Positions 38,549 to 49,747 of a stretch of 64,000 bases of DNA are shown here, one piece after another; positions within the stretch are counted from its first letter, which is position 1, and each line of letters starts with the position of its first letter. Location: assembly GCA_916613615.1 (NCBI GenBank), contig OU744735.1:54266082-54330081 (forward strand), written 5' to 3'. The DNA is from Steromphala cineraria (Eukaryota > Mollusca > Gastropoda > Trochida > Trochidae). A model generated the notes under the pieces. The model had not been told where the DNA came from and did not search any database. It was given only the letters and a program-made list of their open reading frames with translations. A program made the position numbers and the translations under genes.

Positions 38549-38741
38549 ATGAGCACCTTGGATGTGGTCCTGCTCCTGATCTGCCCAATGCTAACAAATC
38601 TTCTACTGGACAATACGAGGGCGCTGTCACTCAATACACCTGTCAGTCTGATTTCCTCTTCTGTGGAACAAGCTCAACTCACACGTGCTCCTCGCTTGGA
38701 ACCTGGGAGGGACTCAGTGGAAAGCAATCTGGTACAATCCT
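38549..38741 (+). pseudogene. Gene D sushi exon with 10-bp deletion
   Basis: Identical in structure to 16520-16722 up to GGACTCAGTGG. After it gene B has 31 nt to the donor and gene D has 21. The frame then reads K-Q-S-G-T-I-L instead of through the last cysteine. The gtaagtg donor is preserved. Confidence 0.9.
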
Positions 38742-39411
38742 GTAAGTGAATGAACTCAGCCTCTATAGGTATGACTCAAACAGCAACTCTAAATGAATCT
38801 TTATAGAAATCTGATTTTTATTCTCAAACCATAGTAAGCCCTTTACGTTAATTCTACTCGCATCACCTTTACTCTACCCCATCCCCTTCAATAGCCTTGT
38901 TATAAACATCCCATTCTCATCACCCTCCTTTACTCTACCCATCCCCTTCAATAGCCTTGTTATAAACATCCCATTCTCAACACCCTCCTTAACTCTACCC
39001 CATCCCCTTCAATAGCCTTGTTATAAACATCCCATTCTCATCACCCTCCTTAACTCTACCCCATCCCCTTCAATAGCCTTGTTATAAACATCCCATTCTC
39101 ATCACCCTCCTTAACTCTACTCCATCCCCTTCAATAGCCTTGTTATAAACATCCCATTCTCATCACCCTCCTTAACTCTACCCCATCCCCTTCAATAGCC
39201 TTGTTATAAACATCCCATTCTCATCACCCTCCTTAACTCTACTCCATCCCCTTCATTAGCCTTGTTATAAACATCCCATTCTCATCACCCTCCTTAACCT
39301 CCCACACTCTCACTTTCTCACATTCTATCATCTTAGCCTATCTTTCACTACAATGTTCTTTCTCATAAAAAATATATTATGATATTAAAACGGGTAATTA
39401 AAAAATTTCAG
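38742..39411. other. Gene D intron 3
   Basis: About 365 bp longer than gene B's intron because of the 61-bp repeat array at 38870-39302; otherwise colinear with 16723-17027. Confidence 0.7.
38870..39302. repeat. 61-bp minisatellite, seven units, gene D intron 3
   Basis: Unit tctaccccatccccttcaat, agccttgttataaacatccc, attctcatcaccctccttaac. Seven copies of ttgttataaacatcccattc are seen at 60-61-bp spacing. Gene B has exactly one copy at the same place. Confidence 0.95.
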
Positions 39412-39497
39412 ACCATCACCTTTACGGAATCAACCCCTTGTCCAATGACTGAAGGATACAAAGTCAGATATGAAGGAAATCCAACAATCCATGGCAG

Positions 39498-40736
39498 GTA
39501 AAGTTCAAAAAGTGTGATCTAATAAAGACAATTATTATTTTCATCTTATGCAAATGTGTTTTAATTGCATTGCGGATAAATTGTTGAACCTTGTGATATA
39601 TTACGAAAAGGATATAAGCAAAATGATACTTCATGTGAATTTGTAAAGGCAAACCGTGCCACAAAGGTCATCATTTTTGTTCTGAATGAAGGGCTTACTT
39701 AGATTTTGACATGGTGCATATATCAGAGACAAACGTGCCTCATAAAGAAATGATATGTCAATATCAAAATACCGCAGTATATTCAAATCAAGATTTTACT
39801 TTCAGGGCATACTTGGAAGTCAAGACCACCAACCTAAACATTCAAGCTGACATTAGACTAACATTCTTTAGCTGGAGTGAGCAGTTTCTGCTACATAAGG
39901 AAACGGCTGGGGTCTGGGAGGAGGAATTTGACGTACCAGCACCATTTGCTCCTGGTGTGAAGTTTATGCTTGAAATTGTACGGCAGAACGGAAAATATGA
40001 GGTGAGTAGCATAGCGTTCCGCACTATTTTATTATCAGCTATGTAGCTGTCTCCCTTCAGAGCATATCTTGAAGACATTGGTCTTATTTCGGGAACTGCA
40101 AATATTGATTACATTTTGTTTGTCCATCAGCTGGAATGTTACCCAATCTCCCCTTACAAACAAGTTACGATTTTCAGCCTGAGGCTTGTAGGGGATGAAA
40201 TATTTATAGTGATTTTATTGCAATCTAAGGGAAATGCCATGACTAGATCAGAGGTTTAAAGAAGCTTCTTAGATATATTACACTAATGGAACTAAATGGT
40301 AAGGTGACTGAGTAAAAGCTAATACTCAATATGTGACCTGTCACATATTGACACATTTATTTGAAGGGCACATGGCTTACGATACATATATTGTTGCACT
40401 TGAGGGGCATTATCTGTATATATAAAGACGGTATATGTGAAAATTGCCAAAACTACAAATATTTATTATACATTTGTAATTAAGTAACTCACCAAAAAGC
40501 ATTTGCGCCAATTTTTAATCACCTCAAAATGACTTTGTCTACAGTGAAAAAAAAGATGACAGTTTTATGGAGTTATGTTGGAGATGAAGCAATGCTTTTA
40601 TGTCATTATTATAGAAACAACAACTTGTGTCTTGTGATATCTAGTACTTCAACACGCTATCAGAAAACACTTTGCAGATAATGTATGTACCAGTTATTCA
40701 TTTTGAAGGTTTTCACCTAAATATTTTTACAAACAG
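39498..40736 (+). other. Gene D introns 4 and 5 around exon 5
   Basis: Introns 39498-39805 and 40002-40736 are AT-rich and colinear with those of gene B; nothing further seen. Exon 5 (39806-40001) is open in the old galectin frame. Confidence 0.6.
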
Positions 40737-41479
40737 GTGTACGTCAACGGGACATACTATGGCTATTCAGACGACCTAACGCCTGCCGAACACCCTGACA
40801 CCATCAATGTGGGTGGAGACATCAATTTGGAAAGAATCACATTTTCGCGTGTTTAATCTTTAAACACTCAATTACAAAGTGGGGTTTATGTTGTTCACTT
40901 TGGATTATTGTAAACAATGTTACCAGTCCTAGTAATTGTTTCAATTTTAAGTTCTGTAGGTCACATATTTGCCTTTTATTATCACGTGTTAATGAGAGGT
41001 TCTATACTGAACACTTAAACAAACGCAAATCAAGAATGTTGATGGAATTTTGCTTACAATATGCGTTTTCAATTCAACACTCTATCACTATAATTCACCA
41101 CCACTTTGACAATGAATGCCGATCCATCATCTTCAACATAGTATACATTTATATCTTTAAGGTCTTTTGCTACTTATTGTATCATTTGCAATGCTGATTT
41201 AAAAAATAATGTGTGTATTGCTGATCAATGATTATAATGGAAAACACTTGATAACACCAAGGTAGAGCACACTATGAAAAGTATATATTTTTCATTTGAT
41301 TTGATTTTTTTGTGATTGATGCGCTAAATAAATTCAAGTATTATTATTTTTATTATTATTATTATTTCAAACATATTCAATATATTTTTGTAAAAGTGTT
41401 GTGTTTGCAATAACCTTGTTCAAATAATTCATTATCATAGCTAAATTTTTGAATGTGTGTTAATGCAATGTTTGCATTA

Positions 41480-42010
41480 AAAAAAAGTTTATTCGCGGTC
41501 AGAGAAAACCTTTACAGCTGAAAGCTTAAAAGGTTGTGTTTTGCTTCAATGATTTATACCACGTGCCATTTCCCCGGGTGATTTCTCATTGTGTACGAAA
41601 GGTGTACAGACTATTAAGGACAAGCTGTAATTATTATCAACGTGTACACATGTCTTGATTATCATCTGGAACACATGCTTTAATATCTCTATCATAGAGG
41701 GTCCTACAATGCTGTAATGCATGGAATCATGAGTGCATAAAAAAGTGTTTCTGGTTCAGCTAATAATACATCAAGTTTATTCATGAAAATAAAAAAACCT
41801 TTACAACTTTGTGCTTAAGTTCTGTTTTGCTTCAAAGATTAATAAACATCCGATTTCCGGAGGGATTTCTCTTATGAAAATATGGAGGATTGGCTGCAAA
41901 TGTTATCAGCATGTGCACCGGTCTTGATCTAACCATCTGGAACACATGCTTTGATGTCCCTATCATAGAAAGTCGTAAACTGCTGTAAGGCATTGCCATA
42001 AAGATTAATT
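41480..42010. repeat. Tandem duplication of about 280 bp, second locus
   Basis: Counterpart of 19108-19670, slightly shorter, with the same order of shared blocks. Confidence 0.55.
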
Positions 42011-43580
42011 AAACATTCATCCTCAGAAAGTCACTGTGTTAACTTGGTGCCACTCAACTGTAACATAGAGCTTAGAAAGTTAATTCAGGGATGATTGGCG
42101 AAAATGTTGTTTGCCGATATTGCCCAAAGGTTCAGCTAGAAAGGTTTCTGCAACTTTCCAAGATTCCTTTAGGAGTGACTCGTACCTTATTAACCGCCAG
42201 GCACAATAAAGTACACACAACAGTTTGTTTAAATATATATGTATATATGGATATATTCAAAACACTAGATTTAGATACTAGCGAGAACAAGAACAGCTCC
42301 TGAACGATCTACAGAATGGCTTCAGGAACATTACGTCATGTAAGAACCACATTCATGCATTGTATACAACAGAAATATATCAGAGCTCTATACATACCTA
42401 TTGTTATTTATATGTATATTTTATGTATTTTTGAATGTTGTTCCATACCATCAGTTAGCTTTAGGCAGTAATAGATTAGCTTCTCCGGGTATTGTTTCTT
42501 TCTTGAATAGTCTTTGTCTATATCTTAGGGGCTTGGGTACTTGGGTTAAACTAATAGCTTATATCATTCACTAGGTTACTTTAAAAGATAGGTTTAATAT
42601 TTTTAAGTCAGTTGTTGTTGCTTCTGAGCTTGAACCAGGTTGGTGTTTGTGAAACCATGTCGGTGATTTTATTTATATATTGTTTAGCCCTATACTTTGT
42701 TAGTCTGCCAGTTTATCTTGTATTGTGTACCTATATATCATATCCCTTTAAATTTATCTCTGATGTATTAAATCCATTTTAAGTTCTAAAATTGTTGTGT
42801 GATATCTTTAAATACTTGTTATGTGGTAGATTGGGGGTTTGCCCATTAAAGTTTTCCTCTGACACATAACACTATGTTTCATTGACATCACTAAGTCTTT
42901 CAATTCAGTTCAATGACAATAACTTGAAGCTCAAATATTAAATATAACAACCTGCATTAAAATATAATTAAATGTTCCAATTTCACTGGTTTGGCGTGAA
43001 CATCGGTGTTAAACAAGGTTGCTGTCTATTTCGAACACCTTTCCTATGCACATACATGATTTATCTTGAATTGAGGTATGTATATTGATCATATGAAAGT
43101 GTCCCTACTATCAATTGCACACTTTCTCGTGTTAAATGCTCTTGATGCATATAAGCTTCAACAATTCCTAGATTACCTTTACTCCTGGTCAACAAGTGGA
43201 AACTTTAAGTGAATAAAGAAAAATCTAAAATCATGCACAGCTGGCCAACCTCTGCCACTAGATACATTCACACTTTCCCATGTGGTGATTTTGATATGAA
43301 TATTTAGGTTTATGGCTCAATGAACATTGTGCTTACAGGAAAACTGTGAAAGACTTGTGCAAGTCAGGGATCAGAGCTTTGGCATTGTTCTGGCAAAGTT
43401 TAATTGTCTTGGAGAGTATGTTCAACCTATAATTAGATACAATGTTGCTATTTGTAGACTGAATCAATACAAAGAAATAGCAAAGAATTCAGAACAAACC
43501 AGGAAGATATTCTCTTGGAGGTAGGAAAACTGCTGGAAAGCTGCAAATTCTTTCAATAATGGATTTTGTGTTCAGTATCT

Positions 43581-44266
43581 CATAATGATAGGCAATTTGT
43601 ATAGCGCCTTTCCACGTCACATAGATATGCTAAAAGCGCTTATACAGAAAGCAAGTAGTGGAGACTTGAAGTCATTTGTAACAGAGAAGGAGATTTGATT
43701 TAGGTTCCAAAGGGAGAGCGTTCCACAGAACTGCTGCTGCATTTAGAATGTTTTCTGGCCAAATGATTTTAAGTTAGAACTCGAGACAGAAAGTAATGAA
43801 TGTTGAGATGAAAGAAAATTCCTTTGTGGGGCGTAGTGAGTCAGTACATCTTGGAGATAGGAAAGGCTTTCAAGAGTTGTAGAATGAGTGGAAGGTTAGG
43901 CAGGGAATTTTGAAGTCAATTATTTCAAAAATGCGGCGTGGGTTGAGAGATTTTAGAATAGGAGAGATGTGACAGCCAGAACTGGTGAGACTATTGATGA
44001 GTGCAGCCTTGTTCCGGATTTTCTGAAGAGGTTGATATGAAGAGATGCCAAAAAGTAAACTGTTGCAATAGTCCCGGCGGGATAGAATTGATGTCCGCAT
44101 GAGTGAAAGAGTAGCTTCTGTCGTCAAGAGTTCACAGATGCTTCTAATGTTCTTCAAATAAAAATTTCTGATCTTGTTCAAATGACTCCCTTGATTTCCA
44201 TGTTGAGATTTGAATGCAAAAAAACGCCAAGATATTTCACAACAGTTGTGAAAGGAATAGATGACA
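43581..44266 (-). mobile_element. Decayed CR1-like LINE fragment upstream of gene E
   Basis: Counterpart of 21175-21855. Minus-strand thumb relic with TSILSRRDYCNSLLFGIS and KIRNKAALINSL. Small internal deletions differ from the other copy. Confidence 0.75.
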
Positions 44267-45240
44267 AATATTGCAGATAATGTCAACATTTTAAAACAGT
44301 CCTTTTTTCTTGATATATGCATAAATATATATTTCAGGATGTGTGCTTTTGGAAGTTCATGAACAATTTTCATCCAAATCTGATTAGATCAACTAGGCTT
44401 TTTCAACAAAATGTAGGAGCTCAGGTGACATGCAGCCTGCAAAACGCAGATATATCTGACAATGCTAGCAGTTACACCGCAATTTGTACTATTTCAATTA
44501 AGGAGTTGAAAATCCATTGACTTCCTCCTTGTTCGAAAAGGTAATTGCGGTCCAAATCACAAAGAGCACTAGCTATTTCTATATAAATTGTAATCTTTTA
44601 GATGTGAAAACCGTCTTCATAAATTGTATTCAATATATTTCACACTGAAGAAACCCTTGGCTCTAATACACATACTGATTAAACCATAGTACATTTTTAA
44701 ATTGGTCGGTGATTGAAATTAAATTTATATTTCGTAACACTGAGAAAACAAGGTAAACACATACAAAATCAATAATTATTTTTTCTTTGTTTAACATTAG
44801 AGAAAATGAAAGTGAGGTTCAACAACAATTATCATAAGTGTGACACCTAACGCCTGGACATGCAGCATATCGATTTATCTAACTTAAAGGTAAATAGTAA
44901 TTTACACATGTTTGAAGACTTGTTTCAAAAACATGAATATCGAATATTCTGGTATTGATCATTTTAGTTGTTTTGACTGTCAACCTAATATATATTATGC
45001 TACCATTAGATCATTAATCGTCATTAATCATTAATACTATCAAGAGTATTTGGCAGGTGTGTGTGTTATACATGTATTAACATGTGAATACTGACATTGT
45101 TCATACGGAGGATACTTTTTTTCCAAGGTTATTTTTCGCTTTTATATCAAGTCAACTTTCCAAACGATCCTATTGACAAACGAAATCATTTGATATGATG
45201 AAGTAACATTGACATCGCAAAACTTCAGTTTATTTGTGAG

Positions 45241-48200
45241 ATGGATGTCACGATGCTGATGAAGACTTTATCTGTGTTAATGTTGCTTCAGATGTCAGTT
45301 TCGTATAGATGTGTAGATCTGGACTCGGTCACACAGGACGGGAAGAGGATGATCTCCAGTGTGTTCAAGATGGTGGACAGTGTCTCCCTCTACACGTGCG
45401 TGTCTCACTGTCTGACAGTCTCCACGTGTATGTCCGTGTCCTACCAGAGAGAGACTCGCACCTGTCATCTTGCCTCTCAGGACAGTGCAGGAGACCCCGG
45501 GGATGTTCACACTGACCCAGAGTTCTTTCTCACTGACATCTCCCTGTGGCCCCGGGTGAGTGTAGAAACATGTTGTCTTTGTACATATATATATAACCTA
45601 TAGTGATGTTCACACTGACCAAGAGTTCTTCCTCACTGACATCTCTCTGTGGCCCCGGGTGAGTGTAGAAACTTGTTGTCTTTGCACATATATAGTACCT
45701 ATATGGATGTTCACACTGACCAAAAGTTCTTCCTCCCGACATCTCCCTGTGGCCCCGGGTGAGTGTAGAAACTTGTTCTCTTTGTACATATATATATATA
45801 TAACCTTTAGTGATGTTCGCATTGACCCAGAGTCCTCCTCACTGACATCTCTCTGTGGCCCAGGTTGAGTGTAGAAACTTGTTCTCTTTCTACATATATA
45901 TTACCTATAGGGATGTTCACACTGACCAAAGTTCTTCCTCACTGACATCTCTCTGTGGCCCCGGGTGAGTGTAGAAACTTGTTGTCTTTGTACATAAAAA
46001 TAACCTATAGGGATGTTTACACTGACCCAGAGTTGCTGTCTTTGTATATATTCATTTCAAATAGTGATATTCACACCGATCAAAAATTCTTCCTCACTGA
46101 TAAATCAGCAACCAAGGGTGAGGACAGAAACTAGTTGTCATTGTAATTTATAATGTAAGACCTTCATACTAACCAAGAGTTCTTCCTCAATGAAATCTCT
46201 CAGTGGTCCCTGAGTGTAGAAACTTGATGTCTTTGAACATGTAATATTGCTTTGGATGAAAAAAACAATCAAGAGTGATTCTTCATTGACACCTCCTAGT
46301 TGCGAAGGTCAGTTCAAGCCAAGTTCAATTGCCTTCAGTAAATCGTATTTTCATTTTCTTAATCACCACATCGTGGCCTGGTCGAACGATCTGAATTATC
46401 GAACTATATAATATTCTATTTCAAAGGGACAGAATGTTCTTCCTCAATGAAATCTCTCAGTGGTCTCTGAGTATAGAAATTTTATGTCTTTGAACATGTA
46501 ATATTGCTTTTGATGAAAAAAATCAATCGAGTGATTCTTCATTATCACCTCATAGTTGCGAAGGTCAAGCGCTAAGTTCGATTTGCTTCAGAAATTAGTT
46601 TTTTCATTTTCTTAATCACCATAGCGGGGTCTGGTCGAATGATCTGAATTATCGAACTATATAATATTCTATTTCAAAGGGACAGAAGCTGAAAGTTACC
46701 AATAGCAAGAAACATGTTTTAAGTAAAAACAGCTAATCAAAAACCGTTGTACATTTTGAGTTAAGCTTCTCGACTTTATTTCCCTTCCTCAAATAATGTT
46801 TAAAATGTAGTTCACTTGAAACTTGACCATTCTAGGCTATGGCTAATTGTGTTAAAAGTAAAATATGGACAAAATTGATATAAAGTTCAACATGAAAAAG
46901 TCAATCCTAGAACTATAAGCAACTGGGGAATTGTATATCGATTATCGATCTTGCTTTATATGTTCCCTTGATAAGGTTTAATAATTCATCTGATCAACAA
47001 TTCTATTTAAGTAAGACTTCTATCGTAAATAGAAGATACAACATGGATGAATGTAAATATTTGGTATTCACTAAAGAATGCTTAAGTGTTGACAAACTTA
47101 TGTAAACAACAAGGCAAAAGTGAGCGCAGCACACATACCCCCGCCTGTAGTTTGACCGCCTTTCTTTGAAGAAAATAGTGAAAAGTCATATGTTCTGAGT
47201 GTTAGGAGTGTTACCGTATTTTTCCATCACATGATATAGAAAATAACATTAAAATTTAATTTGTCTGAATAGGTGTGAACTGGTATAACTATGATAAAAA
47301 ATGTTTTTCAACAAACTCTCACCTTCCATTCAGTTCCATGTAGGTCAATTTATATTCCAATATATGTATTCTTTGCAGTGGTAACAACAACATCAGTCAT
47401 GTTCTATGTTCATACAGTGTCCATATGAGTATCACAATAGGTCACAATCCCTTTCTTTTGGTTACTTCCCAAAAGATAACTTGAAGGCAAAACAGTCACA
47501 TTTACAATGTTATTACGGTATGTGTTTGTCATTACATGTAGGAAATATATTTACAAGCTTGATCCTCAACCTTCTGTTTTCGGTCTGTTTTGGTTCAAAA
47601 TTTCAAAAATTATTTGAACTTTGGAATTAAAACCCCTAAAAGGCACAACAGCATCATATAGGTTACTGCCATACCAAGTTTGAAAATTCCTAGTGGTATA
47701 GTTTTTAAATTATGATCCCGAAATGACACAAAGTCCAAATATCTGACCGTTTTTGGTCAAAATTTCAAAAATTATTTGAAAGTTGGAGGTGAAACCCCTA
47801 AAAGGCACAACAGCATCATATAGGCTAATGCCATACCAAATTTGAAGTTTCCAAGTGGTATAGTTTTTTAATTATGCTCCGGAAACGAGACAAAGTCTAG
47901 AAATCGGATGTTTTTTGGTCAAGATTTCAAAAATTATTTGAACCATTGAGATGAAACCCCTCAAAGGCATAACAGCATCATATAGGCTACTGCCATACCA
48001 AATTTAAAGTTTGTAAATGGTATAGTTTTATAGTAATGCTCCGGAAATGATTTCGGACGGACGGACGGACGGACGCACGCACGGACGGACACGCGGATCG
48101 CTATATACATGTACCCCCGACTACGTAGTAGCGGGGGTTTAATAAATATGTGTTTGTTTACACAAATATACCCGATAACCAATGATTTTTTTATTTCTCA

Positions 48201-49119
48201 GGTTCAGAAAAAATGAAAAAAGGACTGGCTGATTTCTTTTAATCGGCGTCGTTAGGATTCATATTGCATTTTTCACATTATTGGACATAAACATTTAAGC
48301 TAGTTTTAACTAGATTGCCCGATTCTAACAGCTTGTTATAACTAGATTGTCCGATTCAAAGGGATCAGCCAGTTCTTTTTTTATTGGTTTATTTCCGCTC
48401 TTGCTAGACACGGACGAGGTGGGTTAGTAGCTAGATGTAAAGTGAGGACATATTGGCCGTATACATTACATCTAGTTTGAACTAGATTTGATAAACAAGG
48501 TTGTAAGTAACGTAAATTATTTTTAAGCAAATAGTTAGAGAAATACACTCCCAACAGTGGCCCCATCAACAAAGTAGTGTACGTGATACTCGCTGCTATC
48601 TTAGAATTAAAGACTATTTGTGGAGCTACTATGATATAAACAATTTAGAATTTTCCTGAAAAGACAAAGATTGTCACTCGTAATGATAGATTAATAATTG
48701 CTGAACGACCGTGCAGTTGTAAGAAAGAAGACGAGTTATATAAATACCTTATATATCCTACTTTCTATATCTTGATTATTTATACATAGAGCTACTAACA
48801 TAGACGTACAAGTGTGTTTACATTTCAAGAACTTCTGGTGTATTGATTACCAGCAAAATTGTATCATACTGTTCAACCATGGTGCAAACTGTTTCATTGA
48901 CAAATGTATTATTGACTTTATTGGTCTACAGAGTCTGTCTGTCCGTCTGTCCGTCTGTCCGTTTATATGGTTAAGAAGTATAACACAAAAACATGTCTAT
49001 ACATAACAATATTGACACATGTTTCTTGCAGAGTTTGGCTGGTCCTTGTGAAGGCATGATGTGCGAAGGTGGAAGTGGATGTATTGTTGACAGATTCAAC
49101 ACTCCAGGTTGTGTTCCAG
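45241..49119 (+). CDS. Gene E: first two exons of a PAN-EGF-CCP-galectin family gene
   Basis: Exon 1 (45241-45555, 105 residues) encodes a signal peptide (MDVTMLMKTLSVLMLLQMS) and a PAN domain nearly identical to the other copies. Exon 2 (49032-49119, 88 nt) encodes SLAGPCEGMMCEGGSGC then IVDRFNTPGCVP, with the four cysteines kept but clearly more diverged than in B, C and D. No sushi or galectin exon was found up to 64000, although in the other genes these follow within 0.6-3 kb. Either intron 2 is expanded by the 11.3-kb satellite and the rest lies beyond the window, or the gene is truncated. The signal peptide and upstream DNA make it the partner of gene C. Confidence 0.7.
45503..46250 (+). 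repeat. Tandem array of exon 1 end plus splice donor (gene E)
   Basis: The last 53-54 bp of exon 1, its donor and about 45 bp of intron form a unit of about 100 bp. The genuine copy starts at 45503. Extra copies start at about 45604, 45705, 45812, 45912, 46012, 46067 and 46161, and degrade with distance. The copies at 45604, 45705 and 45912 keep tggccccgg|gtgagtg intact, the one at 45812 has cagg|ttgagt, and later ones lose the donor. Confidence 0.9.
46180..46690. repeat. Direct duplication of about 257 bp
   Basis: Copies from about 46180 and 46437 share ttcttcctcaatgaaatctc, ctttgaacatgtaatattgc, gatctgaattatcgaactat and tctatttcaaagggacagaa. It overlaps the last decayed exon-end unit, so a larger duplication included it. 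Confidence 0.8.
47131..48143. mobile_element. Dispersed repeat with inverted acccccgc ends, internal 164-bp triplet and (GGAC)n tract
   Basis: Begins acccccgc and ends gcgggggt. Inside, about 47587-48046, a unit of about 164 bp (ttttggtcaaaatttcaaaa, aaaggcacaacagcatcata, gtggtatagttttt) occurs three times, followed by a ggac/gcac microsatellite at 48054-48092 and atcgctatatacatgtaccc. No coding potential. It lies in gene E intron 1. (GGAC)n-bearing repeats of this look are familiar in mollusc genomes. Confidence 0.55.
48144..49031. other. Gene E intron 1, last part
   Basis: AT-rich, with a short (gtctgtcc)n tract at about 48932-48962. Nothing else recognised. Confidence 0.5.
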
Positions 49120-49747
49120 GTATGTTATACTTCAGCAAACCTTAAATTTACTCTTTTCTCAAACACTAATAATGTACAGTTGAACACGGATATTGCGAAC
49201 TCGGATATAGCGAGCAAATATTTACGTCCCATTAAAAGTCCTATATAATAGCATTTACATCATGTGCGTATAGTGAACTCGGATATAGGGAATTAACGGA
49301 AATATAGCGAACTGAATACTATTGTGTTACTCTTACCTAAGCCAAAACTATTTCAAAAACAGAACAGTTGCCTTAACTAAACCTTTCATAAATAAATTAT
49401 GTACATGTAAGTTCCACAGATGGTTTCTTAGAAATCCTTCTCTGCAACAGATACCAATGATCAATTTACCTTAATGAGTAAAGAAAAAAACTAATGAATT
49501 AAACAGTCGATGATTTTCAATGAAGAGTTGCCTTCCCTGATTGTTACATTTCATTGATAAGGAAAGCTTGACAGTAGATATCTTTGCAATATATACAGTT
49601 TGCAACACAATGTATAGTCCACCCTGATGATCACTATGAAACCGGTCAATCATGAACTTATGTGCAGAACAATCTTCAGTTTGTTATATTTAAAAAAATA
49701 TATATGTTAAATAGAGCAAACCTAAAGTTGTTTTCCAAATAGTACGT
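49120..49747. other. Gene E intron 2, start
   Basis: Contains about 49180-49320 a short repeated phrase (gaactcggatatag.gag...) typical of a dispersed repeat remnant. No gene seen. Confidence 0.45.

Larger units (their letters stand above)
34184..40856 (+). pseudogene. Gene D: PAN-EGF-CCP-galectin gene with frameshift in the sushi exon
   Basis: Exons at 34184-34501, 37825-37912, 38549-38741, 39412-39497, 39806-40001 and 40737-40856. All splice sites and all exon lengths match gene B except the sushi exon, which is 193 instead of 203 nt. The 10-bp loss near 38720 removes the last sushi cysteine (GAC in genes B and C) and shifts the frame. With the normal splice the product would be 211 residues and end at TGA 39446-39448 in the next exon, so the galectin domain is not made. 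The galectin exons themselves remain open in their old frame and nearly identical to gene B, so the lesion looks recent. It could be a pseudogene, a truncated secreted PAN-EGF protein, or an assembly error. Confidence 0.8.
40857..45240. other. Spacer between gene D and gene E
   Basis: Colinear with 18473-22782, with AATAAA at 41327-41332 beside an (ATT)n tail, the 280-bp duplication at about 41480-42010 and a LINE relic at 43581-44266. No coding region recognised. Confidence 0.55.

Noticed and set aside
45530..45868. Overlapping small frames on both strands downstream of gene E exon 1
   Set aside because: They arise from the tandem exon-end repeats and are not separate genes.
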